NCBI GenBank assembly: GCA_902462015.1
Contig: CABPZV010000122.1
Span: 1-6,227 of the forward strand
Length of the DNA: 6,227 bases
Origin: an uncultured Eubacteriales bacterium
Lineage (GTDB): Bacteria > Bacillota > Clostridia > Oscillospirales > CAG-272
Reading direction: 5' to 3'
Positions 1-5,100 of the stretch are shown here, one piece after another. The notes beneath the pieces were generated by a model that ran no database searches, was not told the origin of the DNA, and saw only the letters and a list, made by a program, of their open reading frames with translations. Within the stretch, counting starts at the first letter, position 1, and each line of letters opens with the position of its first letter. A program made the translations under genes and the position numbers.

Positions 1-442
1 CTACAAAAGGAAAGACAGTGATTTTACGGTCGTCCTTACTTCTAAGCTTCAAATTCCATATCAGGCAATTTTCGTATTCTCCGACAAAATACCTTGCTCT
101 TGCGAATAAGCCGCCTCTTTTGGCTTCGTATGTAGTATATCCCATTCCGTGTGTTGCCTTCCAAACTCTCGGACGGCTCTTTGCAGGCTCAGCGGTCGGA
201 CACCAAAAATTTTTTCCGTCTTTAATATAAGTATAAAAACCGCTGCGGTCTGTAGGAAGATGAAAAAAGCGGTAATGATTAATACGCCAAATCTGGGGCG
301 ACTTGTAAAATGCAACACCGCCGCCCGCCTGTGAAATCATAGTAGTAAACTCCCCGTTAGAAAGATAATTCATCCATGGAGTAGGAGTATTGCTTTTGTC
401 AAAGCTTACCTCTTTTCTGTTGTCATTAAAATGGTACATTGT
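1..442 (-). CDS. GH94 glycoside phosphorylase, N-terminal part (cut by window edge)
   Basis: The reverse strand is open from an ATG at 442-440 to the window edge, giving 147 codons with no stop. The protein begins MYHFNDNNRKEVSFD, followed by TPTPWMNYL (residues 19-27), AGGG (39-42), WRINHYRF (52-59) and LPTDRSGFYTYI (62-73). This is the pattern I know from the N-terminal beta-sandwich domain of GH94 enzymes such as cellobiose phosphorylase. These cytosolic enzymes split a beta-linked glucoside with phosphate to give a sugar 1-phosphate, saving ATP. The (alpha/alpha)6 catalytic domain with its acid Asp lies outside the window, so the substrate (cellobiose, cellodextrin, cellobionate, laminaribiose or other) cannot be fixed. 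The start is supported by an AAGAAAGG ribosome site (458-451) eight bases upstream. The gene is divergent from the FAD/Rieske gene. Family call is firm; substrate is unknown. Confidence 0.9.
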
Positions 443-514
443 TTTTTCCTTTCTTTTATATATACTTGTATTTTTATCCAGACAAATAGCATTATAATTT
501 TTGTTATCGTTTCG

Positions 515-550
515 TGAGGTATTATAACACAAATTCCGGGCAGACCGCAA
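515..550 (-). promoter_or_regulatory. Possible promoter of the GH94 gene
   Basis: Read on the minus strand, positions 529-521 give TGTTATAAT, an extended -10 element with a perfect TATAAT. A weak -35 candidate, TTGCGG, lies 18 bases further upstream and belongs to the end of the neighbouring repeat. Transcription from here would leave a leader of about 70 nt before the ATG at 442. A second TATAAT-like string (496-491) is closer to the gene but has no matching -35. The call rests on motif match only. Confidence 0.4.
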
Positions 551-640
551 TGTTTCGGGATTTTGCTTCGCAAATCGCCGTTTTTAACGGCGAAACGAAA
601 CTTGCACCTTAAAGCTTTAACTTTAAGGTTATTATACCAT
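540..640 (-). repeat. Structured tandem repeat, copy 1
   Basis: About 100 bp that recurs almost at once at 650-752. By hand alignment of 545-640 with 656-752 I count 11 substitutions and one gap. The unit folds as an outer stem GTTTCG/CGAAAC (552-557 with 596-601) around two hairpins: TTTGC/GCAAA (562-566, 570-574) and CGCCGTT/AACGGCG with a TTT loop (576-592). A third hairpin, CCTTAAAGCT/AACTTTAAGG (607-628), follows. Its one imperfect pair (615 with 620) would be a G-U pair in a minus-strand RNA but a C-A mismatch in a plus-strand RNA. The unit ends in ATTATACCA, which is TGGTATAAT on the minus strand. I recognise no named repeat family. It carries no coding potential that I trust. Confidence 0.85.
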
Positions 641-649
641 AAGTCACTT

Positions 650-752
650 GCCGAACCGCAACGTTTCGGGGTTTTGCTTTGCAAAATCGCTGACTTTGTC
701 AGCGAAGCGAAACTTGCACCTTAAAGCTTTAGCTTTAAGGTTATTATACCAT
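650..752 (-). repeat. Structured tandem repeat, copy 2
   Basis: Second copy of the repeat, with the same fold: outer stem GTTTCG/CGAAAC (663-668, 708-713), hairpin TTTTGC/GCAAAA (672-677, 681-686), hairpin CGCTGAC/GTCAGCG with a TTT loop (688-704), and hairpin CCTTAAAGCT/AGCTTTAAGG (719-740), here perfectly paired. It ends in the same minus-strand TGGTATAAT (751-743). Compared with copy 1, the middle hairpin differs at three base pairs and both partners changed each time, so pairing is preserved. The nine bases between the copies (641-649) have no evident feature. Confidence 0.85.
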
Positions 753-803
753 ATTTTTTCGTCATAGAAAAGAGTATTTATAAAAAAAATGTAAAACAAA
801 TAA

Positions 804-860
804 AAAATGTACATTTTACTAAAATATATCTTTTGAAGTATTTGCCGCAGAGATTATTAT
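804..860 (+). promoter_or_regulatory. Putative promoter region and operator-like palindrome for the FAD/Rieske gene
   Basis: A perfect 14-bp palindrome, AAAATGTACATTTT, occupies 804-817. Downstream, TTGAAG (833-838) and TATTAT (855-860) form a plausible sigma-70 pair with a 16-base spacer, which would give a leader of about 75 nt. A TAAAAT at 820-825 directly after the palindrome is an alternative -10 without a good -35. A repressor site upstream of or overlapping the promoter is possible, but no regulator gene is in view. Confidence 0.35.
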
Positions 861-903
861 TCTGTGAACTTTAGGAAATACTGTACTAAGTAAAGATAGA
901 AAA

Positions 904-944
904 AGGAAAGGAAGCTTTCATAAAACCGAAAGCCACAGTAACAA
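904..944 (+). promoter_or_regulatory. Distant Shine-Dalgarno with intervening hairpin
   Basis: The only purine-rich ribosome-binding candidate for the FAD/Rieske gene is AGGAAAGGA (904-912), 32 bases before the ATG at 945. The bases just before the ATG have no Shine-Dalgarno. Between the two lies a 6-bp hairpin, GCTTTC/GAAAGC (914-919 with 928-933). Folding it out would cut the effective distance to about 12 bases. The frame cannot start further upstream because TAA at 939-941 is in frame. Confidence 0.45.
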
Positions 945-2252
945 ATGAATTATCTTTGGAAAGACAATCTTAATCCTCCCAGATTTCCGCACCTCGAAGG
1001 GAGTACAGAAACAGAAGTATTAGTTATAGGAGGTGGAATGGCAGGTGTTCTGTGCGCGGCTCAACTGAAAAAATCCGGCGTCGACTGCATTCTTGTAGAA
1101 GGCGGCAAAATCGGAAACAAAATAACCAAAGGAACAACTGCAGTTCTTTCCGCGCAGCACGATATACTTTACAGCGACATGATACGTGACTTTGGAGCAA
1201 CATATGCAAAACTGTATCTGGAAGCAAATCTCCGTGCGGTTGAAAAATTCCGCAAACTTTCAAAAGATATCCCGTGTGACTTTGAGGAAAAGCCTTCATA
1301 TATGTATTCCCTGCACGATGGGTCACGCATGAAACAAGAGGCGGAAGCGGTTAAATCCCTTGGCTTCGGCGCAGTATTTTCACTTGAGGCTCCGCTACCG
1401 TTCCGCGTAGCCGGAGCTGTATGTTACCCCGGAATGGCTCAGTTTCATCCTCTTAAATTTCTTTACGGAGTTGCAGAAAAAGAAAATCTGAATATATATG
1501 AAAATACCTTCGTTAATAAACTGAAGGGCACAACAGCATATACCGCAAACGGAACCATACACGCTCAAAAGGTAATTGTTGCAACCCATTTCCCTTTTAT
1601 TAATCTGCATGGACTGTATCCGGTGAAAATGTATCAGCAAAATGCATATGTCGTCGCCTATGAAAACGCCCCGGATCTTGAATGTACAGTAATAGATGCT
1701 GCAGAGAACGGAATCTTCCTGCGAAATTATAAAGGTTTGCTTATCGTTGGAGGAGGAAGCCACCGCACCGGAAAAAACGGCGGAGGCTTTAACGTGCCGA
1801 GAGAATTTGCAAAAAGATATTTCCCTGATGCAAAGGAAAAATACGCCTGGATAAATCAGGACTGTATAAGCCTCGACGGAGTTCCGTATATAGGACAATA
1901 CGGAAAGCTGCTGCCTAACGTCTACACTGCAACCGGATTTAACCTCTGGGGAATGACCACATCAATGGCAGCCGCGGAAATACTGGCCGATATGACGGCA
2001 GGACGTTATAACCGTTATGCCCCAGTATTTTATCCAAGCAGAAAAATGAAGGTAAGCAAAGCTCTGTCAAACATCGGGATCTCCGCACTGAATTTAATTT
2101 CTCCCACTGTGAAGCGGTGTCCGCATCTCGGATGTGCGTTAAAATGGAATTCAGTTGAGCATAGCTGGGACTGCCCGTGTCACGGTTCACGATTCAAGGA
2201 AAACGGAGAATTGATAAATGGTCCTGCAATGAATAATGCACATGTAAAATAA
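945..2252 (+). CDS. FAD-dependent oxidoreductase with C-terminal Rieske [2Fe-2S] module
   Basis: The protein has 435 residues and is predicted cytosolic, with no signal peptide. Residues 25-52 form a Rossmann beta-alpha-beta unit with GGGMAG (29-34, GxGxxG) and Glu52 for the FAD ribose, as in DAO-type oxidoreductases. The C-terminal FAD segment TATGFNLWGM is also present. The last 44 residues carry a Rieske motif: CPHLGC (C392, H394) and CPCHGS (C410, H413) give CxH-x15-CxxH. Cys397 and Cys412 match the extra disulfide pair of bc1-type Rieske proteins. The architecture resembles B. subtilis YhfW, which has about 500 residues and an uncharacterised function, but here the Rieske part is reduced to little more than the cluster loops. 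The substrate is unknown; it is probably an electron-transfer or amine/hydroxy-acid oxidoreductase. It is monocistronic: its neighbour downstream has its own promoter. Domain calls are firm; role is open. Confidence 0.93.
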   Translation: MNYLWKDNLNPPRFPHLEGSTETEVLVIGGGMAGVLCAAQLKKSGVDCILVEGGKIGNKITKGTTAVLSAQHDILYSDMIRDFGATYAKLYLEANLRAVEKFRKLSKDIPCDFEEKPSYMYSLHDGSRMKQEAEAVKSLGFGAVFSLEAPLPFRVAGAVCYPGMAQFHPLKFLYGVAEKENLNIYENTFVNKLKGTTAYTANGTIHAQKVIVATHFPFINLHGLYPVKMYQQNAYVVAYENAPDLECTVIDAAENGIFLRNYKGLLIVGGGSHRTGKNGGGFNVPREFAKRYFPDAKEKYAWINQDCISLDGVPYIGQYGKLLPNVYTATGFNLWGMTTSMAAAEILADMTAGRYNRYAPVFYPSRKMKVSKALSNIGISALNLISPTVKRCPHLGCALKWNSVEHSWDCPCHGSRFKENGELINGPAMNNAHVK

Positions 2253-2319
2253 ACAAAGCCTAAATAAAAGTCTGAATAATAATTAGTAAAACAAACGAAA
2301 ATTAAATGTCAAATAACTA

Positions 2320-2348
2320 TTGACAAAGTAAAAAACATGTGTTAAAAT
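2320..2348 (+). promoter_or_regulatory. Sigma-70 promoter of the T-box/trpXYZ transcript
   Basis: A perfect -35, TTGACA (2320-2325), is separated by 17 bases from TAAAAT (2343-2348), which also has an extended -10 TG (2340-2341). Transcription should start near 2355. A 7-bp hairpin, AAGTATA/TATACTT (2356-2362 with 2369-2375), would then sit at the 5' end of the RNA. This is the best promoter in the window, and it separates the transporter operon from the FAD/Rieske gene. Confidence 0.85.
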
Positions 2349-2429
2349 GTTTTTAAAGTATATTTTGTTATACTTGGATGAATATAGAAACATAAGTTAA
2401 CTGGCACACATCAGAGAATTTGTGTAATC

Positions 2430-2731
2430 ATATTCACATAAACCTGTGATTAAGAATAGTAGCTCAGCAAAATTGCCTTCAGAGAGCCGCGGACGGTGAA
2501 ATCGCGGCGGCGGATAGCTGTGTGAATGGACTTATGAGGGCGTCCGAAAGCATCCGAATGATTAGGTTTCTCCAAAGATGTAAGTAGAAGACGACGAGAA
2601 ATTGCACTCGTAAAAAAGCATGGCATATGGTTGTATGCGTGAGAGGATGCTGATTCGGCATCAAGCAGGGTGGCACCGCAGGAGATTATATCGCTCCTGT
2701 CCCGGCATATAGACGGGACAGGAGCGTTTTT
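2430..2731 (+). promoter_or_regulatory. Tryptophan T-box riboswitch (tRNA-Trp sensing leader)
   Basis: This leader binds uncharged tRNA-Trp and decides between termination and read-through into trpXYZ. Stem I shows the AGTA S-turn (2458-2461), the AGAGAG motif (2481-2486), and a distal stem CCGCG/CGCGG (2487-2491, 2503-2507) enclosing GGTGAAA. The specifier loop reads GAA-TGG-A, with codon TGG at 2527-2529. The T-box proper, AGGGTGGCACCGC, runs from 2667 to 2679. Its bulge TGGCACC (2671-2677) begins with TGGC, which pairs with a GCCA acceptor end, as expected for tRNA-Trp with discriminator G. The antiterminator pairs GGG (2668-2670) with CCC (2701-2703) and GCAGGAG (2678-2684) with CTCCTGT (2694-2700), so it competes with the terminator. 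The 5' boundary is approximate. Confidence 0.95.
2692..2731 (+). terminator. T-box-controlled intrinsic terminator
   Basis: A perfect 13-bp stem (2692-2704 with 2714-2726) with a 9-base loop is followed by TTTTT (2727-2731). Its 5' arm is also the 3' side of the antiterminator, so the two folds are mutually exclusive. It should be the default fold when tRNA-Trp is charged. Confidence 0.95.
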
Positions 2732-2934
2732 CGTTTCCTTAATTTTTTAATAAGTTACCGCCATCGCAGACATATATCCAGCAGCCCCTCTAAAACGCAG
2801 CACAAACGTGCTAAGTGCTGACAATTACACCCTGAGCACAGACAAGAATTCAGCACACACGGTCAGGTGTTGAATGCAATAAAAAAATGACCGAAATTTT
2901 CAATAATGGGCTTGCCCCGTCAAATTACGTGGCA
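2732..2934 (+). other. Non-coding spacer, first part, between T-box terminator and trpX
   Basis: I find no credible gene here. Small inverted repeats are present: AGCAC/GTGCT around 2808-2821, a wider GTGCTGA/TCAGCAC pair between about 2815 and 2856, and GGGC/GCCC near 2908-2917. It belongs to the transporter leader RNA if transcription passes the T-box terminator. A T-box terminator is usually much closer to its gene than the 382 nt seen here, so this stretch and the repeats after it look inserted or expanded. Confidence 0.5.
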
Positions 2935-2971
2935 ACCATTCAGTGGGAGATACAATCTCCCACTGAATGGT
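2935..2971. repeat. Perfect 17-bp palindrome in the trpX leader
   Basis: Arms at 2935-2951 and 2955-2971 are perfectly complementary over 17 bp around an ACA loop. The core of each arm is CAGTGGGAGAT or its complement. No T run follows on the plus strand, so it is not a standard terminator. It looks like a short intergenic repeat or miniature element; a family cannot be assigned from one copy. As RNA it would be a very stable hairpin about 140 nt before the trpX start. Confidence 0.85.
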
Positions 2972-2983
2972 GAAATGTAACCC

Positions 2984-3034
2984 GCCGCCTGAAAGGCGAT
3001 CGCCATTAGGGCGGCAGCTTTAATGGCGATTGCC
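2984..3034. repeat. Overlapping inverted repeats with alternative folds
   Basis: GGCGATCGCCATTA (2995-3008) can pair with TAATGGCGATTGCC (3021-3034) over 14 bp with one G-T position. Alternatively GCCGCC (2984-2989) pairs with GGCGGC (3010-3015), enclosing the self-palindrome GGCGATCGCC (2995-3004). The two folds exclude each other. A small ATGTC/GACAT hairpin (3038-3049) and TTCTGAA/TTCAGAA (3065-3071, 3077-3083) follow before the trpX ribosome site. No function is known; this may be repeat debris or a second regulatory switch. Confidence 0.6.
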
Positions 3035-3113
3035 TTAATGTCGGGACATCTTGCCTAAGTTATATTCTGAAAATTTTTCAGAAATAGTATGTACGAAAGG
3101 TATGGTTAAAAAA

Positions 3114-4100
3114 ATGAAAAACTCAAGACAAATTTCACGCATTTTCACCGCAGCAATGGCTGTTTTAACATGCGCCGCTGTATTTTCATCATGCGGCAAG
3201 GATGACAAAATTCCGGTAATCGGAATCAATCAGCTCGGACAGCATGGCTCTCTTGACAACTGCCGCGAAGGATTTTTAGCAGGTCTTGAAGAAGCCGGAC
3301 TCAAGGAAGGAACAGACTTTACTGTAGACTATCAGAACGGCGGATTTGACGACAACATTATATCTCAGATTTCGTCTACATTTGCATCTAAAAATGTCGA
3401 CTACATGGTGGGAATTGCAACAAATTCGGCAATTTCTTGCTACAATGCGGCGGAAGAAAAGAACATTCCGGTTGTCTTTATAGCAGTATCAGACCCTGAA
3501 GCAGCAAATCTCACAACCGGAAACGTGACAGGTACATCCGACAAGCTTCCCGTTGATGCTCAGCTTGAGCTTATCCGTAAAATGCAGCCTGACGCGTCAA
3601 CTATAGGAATAATTTACACGACAAGCGAGCCTAACTCAGTATCCACAATCGCAGACTATCAGGAAAAGGCAGGAAATTACGGTTTTACAATTGACGCAGT
3701 GGGAGTAACGTCCCAGGCCGAGGTAACTCAGGCTGCAGATACTCTTATAAGCCGCGGCGTAGACTGCTTTTCGAACCTGACCGATAATAATGTTGTAGGA
3801 GTTCTCGATTCAATTCTCGAAAAGACAAACGAAGCCGGAATACCGATTTACGGCAGCGAAATTGAACAGGTTCAGAAGGGCTGCGCGGCTTCAGCAGGAA
3901 TCGACTACATCGAGCTTGGCAAACGAACAGGAAAAATGACAGCAAAGCTGATCAAGGGTGAAGCAACCGCTTCAGAAATGCCTTATGAGACTATTACAGA
4001 TTATAAGGTGTACATCAACACCGAAGTATGCAATACTCTCTCTGTAGCAATTCCGTCTGACATTGCGGAGACGGCGATAGAAGCGAGCGAAGCGGAGTAA
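3114..4100 (+). CDS. trpX: Tryptophan ABC transporter, substrate-binding lipoprotein
   Basis: This is the extracellular lipid-anchored binding protein of an ABC importer, 328 residues from the chosen start. Residues 1-27 form a lipoprotein signal: basic MKNSRQISR, a hydrophobic stretch, then FSSC with Cys27 as the lipid-modified residue. The mature part starts with VIGINQLGQHGSLDNCREGF and continues as a two-lobe periplasmic-binding fold of the ABC_sub_bind (PF04392, TrpX) type. The tryptophan assignment comes mainly from the UGG T-box upstream; the protein family alone would allow other aromatic or small ligands. The start at 3114 keeps a normal signal peptide, with GAAAGG (3095-3100) 13 bases upstream. 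ATG 3102 is too close to that site, and TTG 3051 adds 21 residues without a ribosome site. A 100-bp gap with hairpins precedes trpY. Confidence 0.92.
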   Translation: MKNSRQISRIFTAAMAVLTCAAVFSSCGKDDKIPVIGINQLGQHGSLDNCREGFLAGLEEAGLKEGTDFTVDYQNGGFDDNIISQISSTFASKNVDYMVGIATNSAISCYNAAEEKNIPVVFIAVSDPEAANLTTGNVTGTSDKLPVDAQLELIRKMQPDASTIGIIYTTSEPNSVSTIADYQEKAGNYGFTIDAVGVTSQAEVTQAADTLISRGVDCFSNLTDNNVVGVLDSILEKTNEAGIPIYGSEIEQVQKGCAASAGIDYIELGKRTGKMTAKLIKGEATASEMPYETITDYKVYINTEVCNTLSVAIPSDIAETAIEASEAE

Positions 4101-4136
4101 TCAGAATACTAAGCAAACTATCATTTGTGGATACGG

Positions 4137-4186
4137 TCGCTTTTTAAAAAAGCTCCGCTAAAACTTTAAAAGCCGCATTTCGCGGC
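4137..4186 (+). repeat. Degenerate palindromic element and hairpin between trpX and trpY
   Basis: CGCTTTTTAAAAAAGCTCC (4138-4156) followed by GCTAAAACTTTAAAA (4157-4171) matches the element after trpZ (5906-5949), except that a 10-base piece, TTAAGAATCC, is missing. The missing piece is bounded by TCC repeats. Next comes a GCCGC/GCGGC hairpin with loop ATTTC (4172-4186), ending three bases before the trpY Shine-Dalgarno GGAG (4190-4193). Such a hairpin may protect upstream mRNA or reduce trpY translation, so that binding protein exceeds permease; this is inference. Confidence 0.55.
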
Positions 4187-4200
4187 ATTGGAGTATTAAT

Positions 4201-5100
4201 ATGCTTGACCTAATTTTCAACACATTAATTCAGGGATTAATCTATTCCCTGCTCGCTTATGGAATTTTAATCACCTATAAAATTCTTGATTTTCCCGATC
4301 TGTCGGTTGATGGAAGCTTTCCGCTCGGCGCCGCGGTTACCGCAGTTATGCTGACCGCCGGTATAAACCCCTGGCTTACGCTTCCGGCGGCAATCGCAGT
4401 CGGAGCACTTGCTGGACTTGTCACAGGAATGATTCATGTAAAATGCCGCGTGCGCGATCTTCTTGCCGGAATTATAACAATGACTGCGCTTTTTTCCATA
4501 AACCTGCAGATTGCAGGTTCAAATCTCGCAGTCCCACGCAATTTTAATACAATTTTTACATCCGGCATTATGGACAGAATATTCGGAATCGTTCCCAGAA
4601 TCGACACGTTGGTAAACAGAAAACTGTTTTTGACCTTAATCATTTCGGTAGCCGCTAAAATTCTGCTTGATTTGTATTTCAAAACCAAAAGCGGCATGTT
4701 GCTGCGCGCAGTCGGAGATAACGGAACGCTTGTAACCTCTCTTGCCAAAAACAGCGGTACGGTTAAAATTCTCGGCCTCGTGATTTCCAACGCGCTTGTA
4801 GCACTATGCGGCTGCATTGTATGTCATGACCAGCGCGCCTTTTCAAGCACAATGGGTACCGGACAGATGGTTTTCGGACTCGCGGCAGTTATAATTGGAA
4901 CTACAATCTTTAGGCGCATGTCATTTGTCCGTGGTACAACGGCTGTAGTTGTCGGAAGTATAGCTTACAAGCTTTGTATTCAGCTCGCGATTTTAGCCGG
5001 ACTTCCTGCAAATCTGCTCAAGCTGATTACGGCAATCCTGTTCCTGATTATTCTCATTCTCGGCAATTTCCAGATGAAAGGCGGCCGAAGACATGCTTGA
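4201..5100 (+). CDS. trpY: Tryptophan ABC transporter, permease
   Basis: This 299-residue integral membrane subunit should form the translocation channel, probably as a homodimer, and pass tryptophan from TrpX through the membrane. It belongs to the BPD_transp_2 (branched-chain amino acid permease-like) family. The segment DFPDLSVDGSFPLGA (residues 30-44) is characteristic of the TrpY-like branch. I see eight or nine hydrophobic segments, roughly at 4-29, 40-55, 57-80, 86-106, 141-160, 187-208, 222-236, 241-264 and 269-288. The cytoplasmic loop around 163-186 (GMLLRAVGDNGTLVTSLAKN) is the likely contact with the ATPase. The ATG has a good GGAG seven bases upstream. The 3' end overlaps trpZ by 8 bases, which suggests translational coupling. 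Length is usual for the family. No frameshift seen. Confidence 0.93.
   Translation: MLDLIFNTLIQGLIYSLLAYGILITYKILDFPDLSVDGSFPLGAAVTAVMLTAGINPWLTLPAAIAVGALAGLVTGMIHVKCRVRDLLAGIITMTALFSINLQIAGSNLAVPRNFNTIFTSGIMDRIFGIVPRIDTLVNRKLFLTLIISVAAKILLDLYFKTKSGMLLRAVGDNGTLVTSLAKNSGTVKILGLVISNALVALCGCIVCHDQRAFSSTMGTGQMVFGLAAVIIGTTIFRRMSFVRGTTAVVVGSIAYKLCIQLAILAGLPANLLKLITAILFLIILILGNFQMKGGRRHA

Noticed and set aside
18..334. Open frames on both strands over the GH94 segment
   Set aside because: They are out-of-frame shadows. The GH94 frame alone gives a recognisable family pattern and a good ribosome site.
406..684. 92-residue reverse-strand open frame
   Set aside because: It runs through the structured repeats and into the start of the GH94 gene in another frame. 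Its two similar peptide segments are just translated repeat, and it has no ribosome site.
540..752. CRISPR array
   Set aside because: There are only two ~100-bp copies, nearly adjacent, with internal hairpins and no spacer-sized unique segments or cas genes.
2479..2676. 65-residue reverse-strand open frame
   Set aside because: It lies wholly within the T-box riboswitch, whose structure explains the sequence.
2887..2973. 28-codon open frame with two Trp codons, a possible trp leader peptide
   Set aside because: There is no Shine-Dalgarno near the ATG, and the Trp codons fall in the arms of the 17-bp palindrome. The T-box already explains tryptophan control.
2996..3003. GCGATCGC octamer, as in cyanobacterial HIP1
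   Set aside because: It occurs once in the window, and everything else points to Firmicutes.
3051..3113. Longer N-terminus for the binding protein from TTG 3051
   Set aside because: It adds 21 residues before an otherwise normal lipoprotein signal, with no ribosome site.
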